Shown here: positions 1-13,793 of the stretch, one piece after another
How positions within the stretch are numbered: position 1 is the stretch's first letter
How the letters are laid out: the number at the start of each line of letters is the position of its first letter
Origin: Diphasiastrum complanatum
Lineage: Eukaryota; Streptophyta; Lycopodiopsida; Lycopodiales; Lycopodiaceae
Assembly (NCBI GenBank): GCA_029204225.1
Contig: CM055109.1
Location: 43,525,054 to 43,589,053, forward strand
DNA length: 64,000 nucleotides
Reading direction: 5' to 3'
Notes under the pieces: model-generated
Seen by the model: only the letters and a program-made list of their open reading frames with translations
Database searches by the model: none
What the model was told of the DNA's origin: nothing
Program-made: the position numbers and the translations under genes

Positions 1-2057
1 TAATGAGATTGTTTGATGTTTTGTTTTGTTTGCTTCCTGCGATAAGAACTAATACTCTGTGTTTGATTAAGAAGAATCTTTAGCCAATGTGATTCACCTT
101 GATCAATATTTTTGCTAGTTGCTGTTTGTTCTAACTGTTTACCTGATGTCTGAAGAGCCTAAAAGATAAAGTAATCTTTACAATTGCAGACCTTGACAAA
201 ATCGTTTCACCATTGGTGTTCCTGGATGCCAATTTACCAAAATATCTTTGGATAACCAGTTATGTCGTTGTAGTATTCATTGTGAATTTTATATATTCTA
301 GTTCGTTTACCATCATACATACAGTTACCATGCAAAAGATGAGATTATTTTCTCTCTTGGGGAACGATCAAACCTTTTATACTATGTAATTCATCGATTT
401 TGAGGCCACCACAAGCTTCCACAAATGATTTGTGTTTTGTGGAATGTACAATATTATAGTTATAAAATAAAAATTCCAATTTTTACATGCAAAGTACTGT
501 GCATATGTTCCTATAATAGATGAGTTAAAGCTATGTTATTTGAAGGATTTACACAATCAATCCTCCATGAAAAAAAATTCTACCAATTACGTTATTTGCT
601 ATTTAGAGATAAGAATTTTGTATTATTATTTTCATTAAACTTGATTTATATTTCGAGAGGTATCTCGAAAACAAACATTTAAATACATGGATAAAAATTT
701 GTCATAAAATTTATGATTTATTTTTTAACAATAAATGGAGTAAGAAAAAACAAACTTCCCAAGACCACAGTAAACAATACAAGAAAACAATTCTTTCATA
801 ATTGGAGACACACACACACACAATAATGCACCATTTTTGCATGCATTTGTAAACTAAAAACTAGTAGAATAAAAATAAGACTTGCACAAGTCTCATTTTT
901 ATTAAACATGTCTTTAATGATCAAAATCATCAAGAACACAATAACCAACCCATCAGTGTTCCACCGATTTGAAAAGGAGAAAAAAACACGATTTAATTCC
1001 GTTTACTGGGAGTACCAATACTCCAGAGCTAAATGGTTTAAACAGCATCGTACCAAGGAATCGAATCCCTGAATTGGGTAAATGCCTGAGAACCATACCA
1101 TTCTTACCTTTCCGTCAAGATCAGCTTAGAAATATAACCACTTCGGAAACTGATTAGAACAGCTTGACTAAAGATCCAATAGTACTAAAGTTCCAATAAA
1201 ACTGGCTTAGCAAAATGTCAAAGTGATAAAGCCCAAAAAAATGCAGATTGTTCCTAGAGAAGGGAAATCCTAATTCCTTCAAATCCCGTTACGAGAGACA
1301 AAAACACCAAGAAAACGAAATTTCTTTATTCAGGTGTTAGTAACTTGAATTTCCAGAGTTGATCTAGAAAACTGATTCTGGACCAACTCAAAACTACCAA
1401 AATAACATCGAGCCTTGACTAACCTGCATGAAATAGTATTGACACTAATAGTAAGCCAATTTGTTCCGTCGCCGACCAATAATCTTTCATAGCTTTGTTT
1501 TCCTCTCAGAACCAAGTATTAGCAGTCTATATTCCACATAATGTATTCTACATGCAGATTTATAGGACTTCAGGCAAAAAAATCCTTAACCCACTGTATG
1601 CTATAACTTGAAATCAAGCGCTTATGTTCCCACAAGTCCATACAAACTGGACATATTGATTTACAATCAATTATCTATGAATTGGTACAAAATAACATGA
1701 TTCAGAACATTGTGGACTGATGCATGCTATTCACAACTTTAGCCGAGCGAAATCCAGCAATGAAATAAGTAACTAAATCAACCATTACTGATCACTCAAC
1801 ACCATTTGAAAAACTTCTTCAAGAAATCATAAAATTGCAAATAGACTCCAACAAATTCTCAGCATCTTTTACCAAAAAAATCCATGTACTCTACAAATAA
1901 TTTCGAAAAGTGTGCTACTTAACCGGAATTTGTGAATCCAACTCCTTATTCCCTTGAGAACAAAACAGCACTCCAACCGGGATGTAAATCCAAGTGCTTC
2001 AACTTCCAAATCGATGTAGGCTTGTCTCCATCCTATCCAAGACCGCATCTTAGTCAA
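1..2057. other. No assignable gene; AT-rich intergenic DNA
   Basis: No recognisable protein domain was found on either strand. A splice-acceptor-like TTGCAG near 186-191 is followed by an open plus-strand frame to about 390 with a hydrophobic middle, which could be the last exon of a gene lying to the left. I do not recognise the peptide, so it is not called. A short CA repeat lies near 808-822. The remaining short frames look random. Confidence 0.5.
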
Positions 2058-2540
2058 GATCTGATACCAATGTAAAGTCTCTAAAGGATTGCCCCAAAGA
2101 TGAGGATAAGAGAACACAATAGAAGAGACTATGGAGCCAAACCACCCAACCAATCCTAGATCAAACCTGGATCTAGCCCCCAAGCCATGCCATGTGAAGC
2201 AAGAGGAGAAGAAAGAACCTGGTAACCTAAACCCAATATGTCGATGGGAGAATCCCCACCTCATTATATAGAGAGTAGAGTCCTGTGCATGAAACCATGC
2301 AACCCCCATGCAGGTCAACTATAAATAGATCACACCTCTTCATGCAGTCCTCCTGCCTATATCCGTCACACAGACATGCAATACTCCATATGTCTCAATT
2401 AGAGTCTCTGGGTCCTCTCAAGGTTAATTAGTCACAAATTGGCCTTGACATGGAAATAAATCATGACGTGACCAATAATCTCGAATACTGGAGGTCCGGT
2501 CTACCATATCTATTTCAGGTCCTTAACAGAATATGGCCAT
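2058..2540 (-). mobile_element. LTR remnant with adjoining tRNA-Met primer site
   Basis: Positions 2058-2069 read as the reverse complement of TGGTATCAGATC, one base from the plant initiator-Met primer site. An LTR-like TG start follows at about 2071. A TATA-like CTATATAATG lies on the minus strand near 2262-2273. This is the order expected for a minus-strand 5' LTR (primer site on the left, TATA farther right). No gag is recognisable beside it. The right boundary is uncertain because another LTR fragment begins near 2540. Confidence 0.4.
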
Positions 2541-2845
2541 AATAGTCTGTCACACAATGCTTGAAACAAAGAGGATCAATAGATGATGTTGTAGTTGTAA
2601 TGCACACATAATTCTAAATCTTGTATGATCTCGAATGAATTACTATCTACTATTGCTTGTGTGTCTCATTCACTTGTTTTTATCCATTCCGCACAGTGCT
2701 TCAATTTTGTTGAATGCTGAATTAATTTATAACGTAGAGCAGCAGTGTCTGTCTATTTTTTGAAGGATCGTAGAAATGATACAACAGGCATTGACCAACA
2801 ATCATATCTGAAATCCATTCGAATTGATTTCGTTCGCGATTTATA
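2540..2845 (+). repeat. Fragment of the copia E-type LTR
   Basis: This block aligns over about 300 bp with 38,515-38,840. Shared landmarks are CAATAGAT followed by AATGCACATA-like sequence, GTATGATCTCGAATGAAT, and CAGCAGTGTCTGTCTA. At 38.5 kb the same sequence lies just upstream of a copia PBS and gag, so here it is a detached LTR piece. Homology stops near 2845, where a gypsy 3' end begins. Confidence 0.6.
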
Positions 2846-2965
2846 TTTCACTTCAATGGATGTAACATTCTCCCCCCCTTGACCACTTATGTCCTCAGAA
2901 GTGAAAACTAGAAAATTTTTTCTTTTGAACCAACGCACACAACCAAAAGTGCATTCTTGAAGCAT
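2846..2965 (-). pseudogene. Ty3/gypsy pol 3' end plus polypurine tract
   Basis: The minus strand reads through the last residues of a gypsy integrase (ending in residues like FLVFTSEDIS) into a G-rich polypurine tract at 2872-2880. A TGTTACATCC LTR start follows on the minus strand. The same pol-end sequence occurs in the opposite orientation at about 3,945-3,975. The rest of this element is missing. It is not translatable as a functional protein. Confidence 0.55.
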
Positions 2966-2969
2966 ATCT

Positions 2970-3975
2970 ATGGATTTTATAGTTAGACTTCCCCAAACCC
3001 AACGTCAAAATGATTCTATTTGGGTTGTAGTGGATATGTTAACTAAGTCAGCCACATTCATACCAATAAAATCAACTGCAAAGGCTTCAGATTCAGCTTA
3101 CATCTTTGTTGAAATATTATCTAGGCTTTATGGACTGCCAAGTGATATTGTTAGTGATAGAGATCCTAAATTTATAGGTCACTTTTGGTGCGTGTATTCC
3201 ATAAGCTAGAAAACTTGCTTAGTTTTAGTTCTACTGATCATCTTGAATCGGATAGACGGACTGAGAGAACTAATCAAACTTTGGAGGATATGTTGAGGAC
3301 ATGTTTCTCACAGGCAGTCTAGTGGAAAGATTATATTCTTTTAATTGAGTTTGCTTACAATAGTAGATAACATTCTACTACAGGTTATAGTCCGTTTATG
3401 CTAATGTACAGTTTTCAATCTACTTTGTTTGATGAAATCTATTAAGATCTTGAAAGTTGCGGATTTCCTACATGATATGCAAGAAATTTTGCAAGTGGCA
3501 CATGATTGTATCCGTAGTGTTCAACAAAGAGCTAAGCACTATGCCGATCGTAAGAAATTTTTCAAAGATTTTAAAGTTGATAATTGGGTATATCTTAGAA
3601 TTCCAAAATATTCTAGGACTATGCGTATAGGGAAGCATTATAAGTTGTCTACCAAACATTGTGGACCGTTTTGGACTATAAAAAAAATTGGTTTTTTAGT
3701 TATGAGCTTGATCTTCAGGGTAAATCGAATGCTCATCCAGTGTTTCATGTAAGCCAGTTGAAATTAAGTTTATATGAAAGTGATATAGTTGGTAAGGAAG
3801 AAGATCTTATGCATTTGGAGGATTTATCGCTCAATGCACTTTTGGAACCTGAAAATTGAGAAATCGTTCTATCTCAGAGTGCTTGATTAGGTGGAAGAAT
3901 CAGACTGAGAATGATGATTCATGGGAAAGGGTTGAAAGCATAAAGAAAAACTTTCCTAGTTTTCACTTCTGAGGA
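2970..3975 (+). pseudogene. Ty3/gypsy integrase, degenerate
   Basis: The catalytic core begins at 2970 with the gypsy signature MDFIVRLP, then IWVVVDMLTKSATFIP and IVSDRDPKF, which carries the second catalytic Asp. A nonsense change after about residue 79 and a frameshift follow. The core then continues in other frames past 3300 (QTLEDML-like, VEFAYN-like). From 3429 the C-terminal part shows the AKHYADRKK region, VYLRIPKYSR, and a chromo-like tail with HPVFHVSQLK. At least three disruptions rule out a working integrase, which would insert element cDNA into chromosomes. No RT or RNase H precedes it, so the element is 5'-truncated at 2966. Confidence 0.85.
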
Positions 3976-3984
3976 CATAAGTAG

Positions 3985-4346
3985 TTCAAAGTTTGAAATT
4001 GATTTTAAATCAATTAGAAAGCAAATGGTTATTTCATCAAATGTATACTCTTGAGTCATGCAAGAACAAAAGTGATTTGTTCACTCATAGTTTGAAAATT
4101 TGTCTTTTTTCGAGTATTGAGGCAAATTATAAACTCTTTATGAGAGTAAGTGAATCATCTTCTAAAGATACTTATCTCCATAATGAAGTATTTAGCCTCA
4201 TTGGATCTGAGATTAGCATGGTAAACAAGCATGAAGATATGATGCAAATACGTTGTTATTATAGCATGCATAGTCTTGCCAATTTGGATGAGTCTAATTC
4301 TCTCGATCATGGTAACATGATGTTGGATCTTTGTGACCCTAATAAA
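3985..4346 (+). pseudogene. Copy of element H segment 'B'
   Basis: This stretch is nearly identical to 10,924-11,275, starting at a shared GAAATTGATTTTAAAT and ending at CCTAATAA. Its open frame (3993-4406) shows the same residues, for example LESKWLFHQMY, DTYLHNEVFSLIG and SMVNKHEDMMQ, with a short insertion after KIC. It lies directly behind the gypsy integrase tail, so it is a transposed or recombined fragment. Function unknown. Confidence 0.65.
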
Positions 4347-4429
4347 TATTTATTTCCTCATGGAAGAGCATGTGTTGGATTATTCTCCTTCTTACCAATC
4401 GTCTAATTGGTTTTAATCTTCATCCATTG

Positions 4430-4929
4430 TTTATCCAGTTCTGCAGATTTTCTCATGTTTTTATATAGTCTATAGAATTACAAGTGTTTTTACACAATTT
4501 GCAGAAATACACAGAGTTGACAACAATGTCGTCTTTTTCGCCTGTCAGGAATCCCGTTGAAAAATGTAGTGTCGCCTTTTTTGCATTTTTCGCCTGACAA
4601 AAATCTCGTGTGAAATCACAATGTCGCATTTTTTGCTTTTTCCAAAGAGCCTCAAATGTTAAGAAAATGACTTTGGCAAAGCGTAGGGCAATCCTAAATG
4701 AGATTTAAGGGCATTATCACCTTTTTCGTCTTTTTTGTGAAAAACCTGACAGTGTCGCCTGTGGTTGTTTTAGTTCATTTTTGTAGAGCTACAGTTTTGG
4801 TTCATTTATGCAGACAGAATGTCTACGGCCAATTTCATCGCTTATCAACAATCAACGACAAGGACCGGATGGATGCCAGCGAATCACCAACCAACTGGCG
4901 ATCGCAATTGACAACTTAATTTCTTAGTA
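4430..4929 (+). mobile_element. LTR U3-like region with GTCGCCTTTTTCGC-type repeats
   Basis: Three imperfect short repeats built on GTCGCCTTTTTTGCATTTTT occur at about 4,528-4,640, with a weaker one near 4,750. A TATA box, AGTATAAATAG, sits at 4,925-4,935. The repeat block from 4930 follows it. This layout is typical of LTR U3 followed by R/U5. I infer an LTR promoter region of a gypsy-type element; no coding sequence was seen. Confidence 0.4.
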
Positions 4930-5335
4930 TAAATAGTTGTTCATATTCATACATTATCAGATCATCAGAAGTTGAAATTATCAGAAGAAGTTTTTGAATA
5001 GTTAGTTCTCTCTCTCTCTCAAGCCTGCGAGCTTGAACACTCCTGAGCATTCTAGCTAACTTATTAGAGATGTTTTAGAGATTGTTATTGCGCTACTGCT
5101 TATCAGCATTGTGCATTAATTCAGACTTTCATTTTAGCCACTCAGAGATAGCATAGAGTACACGGTTTTGATCCGCAACTTATTGTACTCATTTACTTCT
5201 GTTTCATTTTGAATCAATACTATCTTTTATTGCGTTTAGCTTCGTTTCAGAATGTATGCGTTTTCTGTAGTTCTTCGTGACTAATTATTTGTCTGATAAT
5301 TTTCAATGTTTAATTGTTTGGCTACGTAATCACTG
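4930..5335 (+). repeat. LTR-like repeat, inverse copy at 63,591-64,000
   Basis: The sequence from GAACACTCCTGAGCATTCTAG through GGCTACGTAATCA matches the reverse complement of 63,591-64,000 along nearly its whole length, with substitutions and small indels. The shared end is at TGTAG (5335 here, 63,591 there). It follows the TATA box at 4,925, so it is probably R-U5 of an LTR. Confidence 0.7.
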
Positions 5336-6830
5336 TAGTACACTGTGATTAGATTCAAAGGTGCACTCATTCCAGGTTTTAATGGAGAATTCTTGTAGCA
5401 GTGTCCATATCCGCATTCTCGACAGAAGAATGTGTATTGTCCCTCGTAAGGACACGATGGCCTTCGTCGCATCTGTAGCAGCCGTAATTTCTACCACCTT
5501 GACGCTGAGGTTGAGCCACATAGGTCGCATAATACTCGTTAATGGCTGGATCTACAAATATCTCATCTGGCTTGTACCACTACTGCTGCTCAGGTTAAGG
5601 TGATGCTGGTACTTCATGTTTAGCCACCGCTAAATTCACAGGAGCTACTTGGTTGTTAGCTGGCCTTGGTGGTGTTGGTAAGGCCATGCGCTGTTGATTG
5701 TTCTGCGCACCGTACGTCGGTGCCATACCTCGATGCCGCATTGGGTGCCCCTTGATGATAAGGATAAGAGGTCTGATAAGGATTCTTCTTCTGTTGTATG
5801 ATCTAGGAGTTAAATGGGCAAAATGTTGTCTCGTGCGATGATGAGTTGCACAGATGGAAAAATCTCTATGTCAATCTCAGGTTTTGCTTTAATACTGGAC
5901 ACTCATTGGCTGTATAGTTCTGAGTGCAAACTAAGCACCATACATTTTCTCAATGAGGATACTTCATCTGGTTCTGTTCCGGTAGATTGGAAATTGGTGC
6001 TACAGCTCCCTACAAGGCCTTCAATTTCTGATCAAACTGAACTGTCAATTGTTCCATCTACTGTTTGTATAACTTCGTCATTTGCTCCATCAACAATTTT
6101 GTGGCTAGGTTGGATGCGTTGGATGATGATGCTCCCGAAGGTTGGAGTGTGGGTGGTCGGATATGATTCATCATTTGAACTCTCATCTTTCACCCTAATG
6201 GCATCTTCCATTGCTTCCTACAATGAAGCGTACTGCTCTAATCTTTTAAGTTCTCTTCTGATACTGTGTGGCAACCCCACAAGGAACCACATAATTACCG
6301 CATGATCGGGAGTTAGGGCTGTGTTGCACTTGGATCTTAGATGTTTGACCTATTCTATATAGTCTCTGACCCTTTCTCTTTTTCCCATCTTCACTTTGCT
6401 CAGCAGGAGAAACGGATCTTTGAAGAACTTCCTTGGTTTAAAGCGTGTGATGAGAGCCGCTTTAACCGTTTCCCAAGTGGTTTTCTCTTCTTCTAATAGA
6501 TTGAAGAACCAATCTTGCACTAATGATACTAGAGACATCAGCAACAACATTAATTTCTCTGCCGGTGTACCCATAGGATCCATTGGTGCTAGTTTTGGTT
6601 CTGCCTCAGTTTGCGTAGTTGCTACTCTAGGAAGTTTTGGTGCTTGATTCGTTGTTCTTCTCATGATTGATCATCTGAATCTCATATTCATTTGGTGGTA
6701 GAGTCCAGGGATGTTGGATCTTGCTGGTATAGTGGAATTCAATCTAGATCTTAAGGGATCGGTAGGCCTCTTACGATGGTTTTTCAATGATAACTTTTTG
6801 ATCCTTTCTCTGATCGGCCTGCGATTTTCA
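5330..6830 (-). pseudogene. Ty3/gypsy gag, degenerate
   Basis: The minus strand carries a retrotransposon gag protein, the structural shell protein of the virus-like particle. Around 6664-6350 the capsid-like core reads AQDWFF..LLEEEKTTWE..KAALITRF, a gypsy gag signature, and continues in another frame through LPHSIRRELK. Near the C-terminus (5480-5370) are cysteine pairs (CYRC, CPYEG, CREC..GHC) of a zinc-knuckle region. Several stops and frame changes separate the parts. The N-terminus probably reaches about 6830. No protease or RT follows: the frame runs into the inverse LTR repeat at 5335. Confidence 0.75.
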
Positions 6831-9620
<2,790 letters not shown>

Positions 9621-9627
9621 TTATTCC

Positions 9628-10239
9628 AATGGCATCAATAGGTGGCATCCTATTGAAGGAAAGAAAGGATCATGAGTGCAACCTTTGTGGCAAGGGAGGA
9701 TATTTTTTCTACAAAAGACCAGTCCATCCAAGGAGAACCAACGCAAGGGGGCCGAGGTGAAGGATGGAGCTTCAAGTTCAAAATGCAAATACAAGAAGGA
9801 TAATTCCAAGGAAAGGTGTTTCCTTTGTGGAAAGGTGAATGAGGCTTGGAGTCTCACAAGGACTTGCAAGATTTGTCTTCAAGAGTACATCACAACACAT
9901 GTAAAATCTTTTGAAAATTTTCATTTGGAAGTGCATTGTTTGGTTCAAGATGCAAAGATAGATGTCACTTTCATGAAAGTAACTTGGATTTATTTTATGT
10001 CCTCGGAAAGTATTTTGCTTGTAACTTTGGAAAAGTTCAAACTTATTGTTATTATCCAAGAGAAATCAATCAAGAATAAGGAGCAATCACAAAATGAAAA
10101 TAGTTTCATTTATGCTCTCATGTCAACTTATGAAGAACCATTTTGCTTTGAAGAGATTTTCGTATCTCAAAGGTGGATTAAGGCAATACTAGTTGAGTGT
10201 GATGCCTTAAAAGATAGCAAAACTATGTTTTCCTTGTAA
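9628..10239 (+). pseudogene. Element H, unit 1: knuckle-like cysteines plus copia linker motif
   Basis: An ATG at 9628 opens a frame with the cysteine cluster ECNLCGKGG. A +1 shift then leads into the frame that ends at 10239. That frame shows CFLCGK..C.IC, resembling a degenerate gag zinc knuckle. It then shows FIYALMSTYEEPFCFEE and QRWIKAILVECDAL. This second part aligns with the copia integrase-RT linker (compare FLTSMFNEPSCFEEAMESQEW in copia B). The RT expected after this linker is absent. Strand and order agree with the 3' LTR at 11,587. I infer a non-autonomous copia derivative; product function is unknown. Confidence 0.55.
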
Positions 10240-10252
10240 GCTTACATTAGTT

Positions 10253-10948
10253 ATGAAGTCAAGGAAATGGAAATATCTTCATAATGTAGGATCTTTTGGT
10301 TTCAATAAGATCATGAATGATGTGTTCATTCATAAAGATAAAAATTGTAAGTTTTCAATCTTAAAGGCAAGTTGTAAACTTCTTGTGAGAATAAGTGAAG
10401 CATCCAAAGTGGACACTTATATCCATAAGCAAGTAGTTAGCCTTATTGAGATGGAAATACCTTTTGATTTCAATATTAGAAAAATCATGCCAAGTTGTGG
10501 TGATTTTTGGACTTATGTTTCTAGCATAAGTAATTTTAATAATCATAGGAAGTGCATATTGTGTGGTCATAGTTGTTGTGACCATTATGAGACATGGAGG
10601 TCTCGGATTTCCATCAAGAAGGAGCATCATGAAGAGGATCTTAAGGAGTCATCTCAAGGTTCAAGTGTGCCAAGGATTGAGGAGGAGAGACCTTCTCAAG
10701 TTGTGATTCCAAAAAGAAACTCAAGAAACATGGTTGAACCCTTGTGGCTCACATTTCAAGAGAAAGAGGAGCATATCTCATGTGGTATACATCTCATACT
10801 TACTTCTCTTATGTCATTTGATAAATCAATTTGCTTTAGTGAGATCATTGCATCTCCAAATTGGAGTAAAACCATACTAGTTGAGTATGAAGTCTCTCTT
10901 GAGAACATAGATGATGTTCTTAAAAGGTTGAAATTGATTTTAAATTAA
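10253..10948 (+). pseudogene. Element H: segment B1 followed by unit 2 knuckle and linker
   Basis: The 231-codon frame starts with segment B1 (CKLLVRISEASKVDTYIHKQV), which resembles the replacement module of E1 and E2. It continues with a cysteine/histidine cluster, CILCGHSCCDHYETW. A copia-linker match follows: KRNSR....P..LTF.EKE, ILTSLMSFDKSICFSEI, then PNWSKTILVEYE. It ends at a TAA directly before the next frame, which begins at the following codon, so one stop separates them. Order and spacing repeat those of the preceding unit, about 0.7 kb apart. Confidence 0.5.
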
Positions 10949-11449
10949 TTGGAAAGCAAATGGTTATTTCATCAAATGTATGCTCTTGAGTCATGTAAGA
11001 GCAAAAGTGATTTGTTCACTCATAGTTTGAAAATTTGTATTGAGGCAGATTGTAAACTCTTTATGAGAGTAAGTGAATCATCTTCTAAAGACACTTATCT
11101 CCATAATGAAGTATTTAGCCTCATTGGATCTGAGATTAGCATGGTAAACAAGCATGAAGATATGATGCAAACACTTTGTTATTATAGCATGCATAGTCTT
11201 GCCAATTTGGATAAGTCTAATTCTCTAGATCATGGTAACATGATGTTAGATCTTTGTGATCCTAATAAGACAAGAAGAAATCTTTATTTTCTCATGGAGG
11301 ATCATGCACATGAAGAAGGAGCAAGCCTCAAAGTCAAGCATCTACATGAAATTTGGAAGGGATCAATTTCGAAGATGCTAGGATGGTGCAAAGCTCTCAA
11401 GTTCATCAAAGATGTCCACATCAAAGAAGCACTATCATGGATATGGTGA
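10949..11449 (+). pseudogene. Element H: segment B2 and 3' tail
   Basis: This frame is in phase with the previous one after a single stop. It contains CKLFMRVSESSSKDTYLHNEVFSLIG, clearly a diverged duplicate of B1 in the preceding frame, then an acidic histidine-rich tail to 11449. A near-identical but shorter copy lies at 3,985-4,346. No known domain was recognised. It ends about 140 bp before the polypurine tract of the LTR. It may be translated with the preceding frame by readthrough, or it may be noncoding cargo. Confidence 0.45.
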
Positions 11450-11580
11450 TTTCAGATCAACATCAAGCTCATTGGCTGATCTTCACACCTTTTGAACCAG
11501 CAAAGACCAATTCAGCCCATGGAGTCAAGTTCAAGATCATCATGTTTTCCATCAAACTAAATTTACCAAGCTAGATTTTT

Positions 11581-12379
11581 GAGGAGTGTGAAAAATGCAA
11601 AAATAAGCTTGGTAGAGGGCAAAAATCTTGTATATAGATAAACACACGTGTGGAGCCTGTTACCACGTGTGAAAATAGTGTACTTGTCATGTACCATAAT
11701 CATATAGGTTGTACATATGATTTAATTCAAGTTCTAGTGGCTAAAAAGGCCAAAAACTAGTTTTCTAGACATATGACACATGGCATCAATCTATTGATTG
11801 CATGAGCCACATCCTTTGGTTAGGTGTCATATCCCATGTGTAGAGGACAGCTCACATGTGTGGAATAAGCTTAAGTAGGTGAGTTTTGACTTCTAGAAGA
11901 TTTCCAAGTAGATCTCCATATAGAAGGAAAATGGACCAAAAGTGTTCAAAAAAAGAAGGTTTTGTCCAAGTGTCAGTTTTGCATGATGAATCATCATATG
12001 ACAAAGCACCTTCACACATGTGGGATCATAGCGATGATTAGTACCACGAGCTCCCACTTATTGTATATATAGAGCCACATTTGGCCATAATCAATGTGAG
12101 ACACCAATCTTGGTTTTGGAAGCAATTTTGAGTGATTCTCTCCATTTGTCTACATTTGTTTTGATTGTTTTGAGGTGCTATCAATGTGTACTTGATTTTT
12201 AGGTTGGAGTCCATACTCAGACAGGGCTTCACACGTGGGAAACCATAAAGTACACTTACCGAATTGATCTAGATTGATCTTAATCTGAAGTAGATTGATA
12301 GATCAAGTAATTTGACAACCAATCCCTCTTGAGGATTAGATTAGGATCCACTCTTGGTCCTTTTTGTACTTTTTTCACA
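11581..12379 (+). mobile_element. 3' LTR of element H, with PPT
   Basis: A short polypurine tract GAGGAG (11581-11586) is followed by the LTR, 11587-12379 (793 bp). It begins TGTGAAAAAT and ends TTTTTTCACA, giving matching inverted termini. A TATA box TGTATATATAG lies near 12,062. The palindrome CACACGTGTG lies at 11643-11652. No second LTR copy was found to the left, so the element is 5'-incomplete. Confidence 0.75.
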
Positions 12380-12812
12380 GTTGAGATAGGCCTGCACGCA
12401 CTGTCTATTGATGTCTAACATTTGTCAGTATGAACCTCATTTTGATTGCTCGTCATTTGTTGCCCCACCCAAGCAATTTTCTTGATAGCAATGTAACTAG
12501 AATATTAGATTTACATTAAGCATAGGTAGAATATACATGGATTAGATGTTGGCATGTCTTTAACAAATTTTATTATATTTGTTCAGTACATACGGTCTCA
12601 AAATGATTACTTATGATGTGGTATAGAGTAGCTAGCTACAGTGTGTATATGTCATCGACGAAGTCATCATCATCAGATAACGATTCATCGATCGCAACAA
12701 CAAGTATATATTGTTATTGATATTGACATCAATTGCACTTTATTTGTTATTTGGATATGAGTGTATAATTTTTCTTGCAAATTTATTCCTACAATGACAT
12801 TTGATTGGAATT

Positions 12813-13370
12813 ATGAATTCTAGAGAAATTATCGTACCTCCATGTGATTTTGAGAAAGAAAAAAAAATTGAGCTCTATCACAGAAAAAAGGAGCAAGCAA
12901 GACTAAAGTACAATGAACAACTATTGACCGGTTCATCTTCAAGCTCTTCCATCAGTCGACGTAGACCGCCTATTGATCCATCACATGTATGTATATTGAT
13001 TTATGTCATGATTTTTTTATTTGTAATAGTGATGTAATCTGATTTGCTCTTTGGATATAGTATATCGCTCTTTGGAAAGCCAATACACCACTCCATCACA
13101 AATGAAGGTTGAAAATGCACTAAATGTACAAAGACTATTTTGTCAATTTTTGTCACATGTTAAAATTTGTCAATTTTCACTTGAATGACACTGAAAGAAT
13201 TTGTGCAATTTGCAATTGGATTATTGGACCAGTTTCAACCAGAATATGATGAGAGAATACCATGTACATGCACACAATGCAAAGGCCTTAGGATTCGGAC
13301 AAGGAGGATTGTCAACGATCATATTTGGGCGAATGAAGTGCACAAAGAGAATCCAAGAGTACAAGAGGTA
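12813..13370 (+). pseudogene. Two exon-like blocks; second resembles CACTA transposase-associated domain
   Basis: Block 1 (12813-12986) opens at an ATG and encodes a lysine/arginine-rich helix (FEKEKKIELYHRKKEQARLKY), then a serine run. It ends at a good donor, CAT|GTATGT. Block 2 (about 13185-13368) reads LKEFVQFAIG...IPCTCTQCKG..IRTRRIVNDHIW. This matches the Transpos_assoc pattern FxxFA..CPC..C.....V..HL found at the N-terminus of En/Spm (CACTA) transposases and related plant proteins. Block 2 ends at a donor-like GAG|GTAAAC. No transposase core follows, so it is a fragment. The link between the two blocks is inferred from strand and spacing only. Confidence 0.45.
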
Positions 13371-13479
13371 AACTTTTTAAAGTGTTTTTCAAAAATGCTC
13401 TTATCTTTGACCCTTATGACACTTCAAGTATAGTTTGACCAATAAATATTGAGCGATAGGATGAGTGCCATGATACTTT

Positions 13480-13650
13480 GAAGTTAATCTCTCACTTGCT
13501 TCTAAAAGAAAAAAATCCAAATAGAATATTTAGATGAAGTTAATCTCTCACTTGCTTCTAAAAGAAAAAATCCAAATAGAATGATTAGATGAAGTTAATC
13601 TTGCTTCTAAAAGAAAAATCCAAATATAATGATTAGATGTAGTTAATCTT
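13480..13650. repeat. Tandem repeat, 3.2 copies of about 55 bp
   Basis: Units start at 13480, 13536, 13591 and 13639 (partial), each beginning GAAGTTAATCT or GTAGTTAATCT. Unit 3 lacks 7-8 bp (TCTCAC). Adjacent units differ at only a few positions, which indicates recent duplication. Confidence 0.95.
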
Positions 13651-13690
13651 GATTTCCATATTCAATCACCCATAATAGCCTCTCATTCAC

Positions 13691-13793
<103 letters not shown>

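Noticed and set aside
187-390. Possible terminal exon after TTGCAG
   Set aside because: The acceptor is plausible and the frame is open for about 66 codons, but the peptide is unfamiliar and the rest of the gene would be outside the window. Too weak to call as CDS.
1869-2318. 149-codon minus-strand frame
   Set aside because: It crosses a tRNA-Met primer site and the LTR start at 2058-2071 and has no domain, so it is noncoding LTR sequence.
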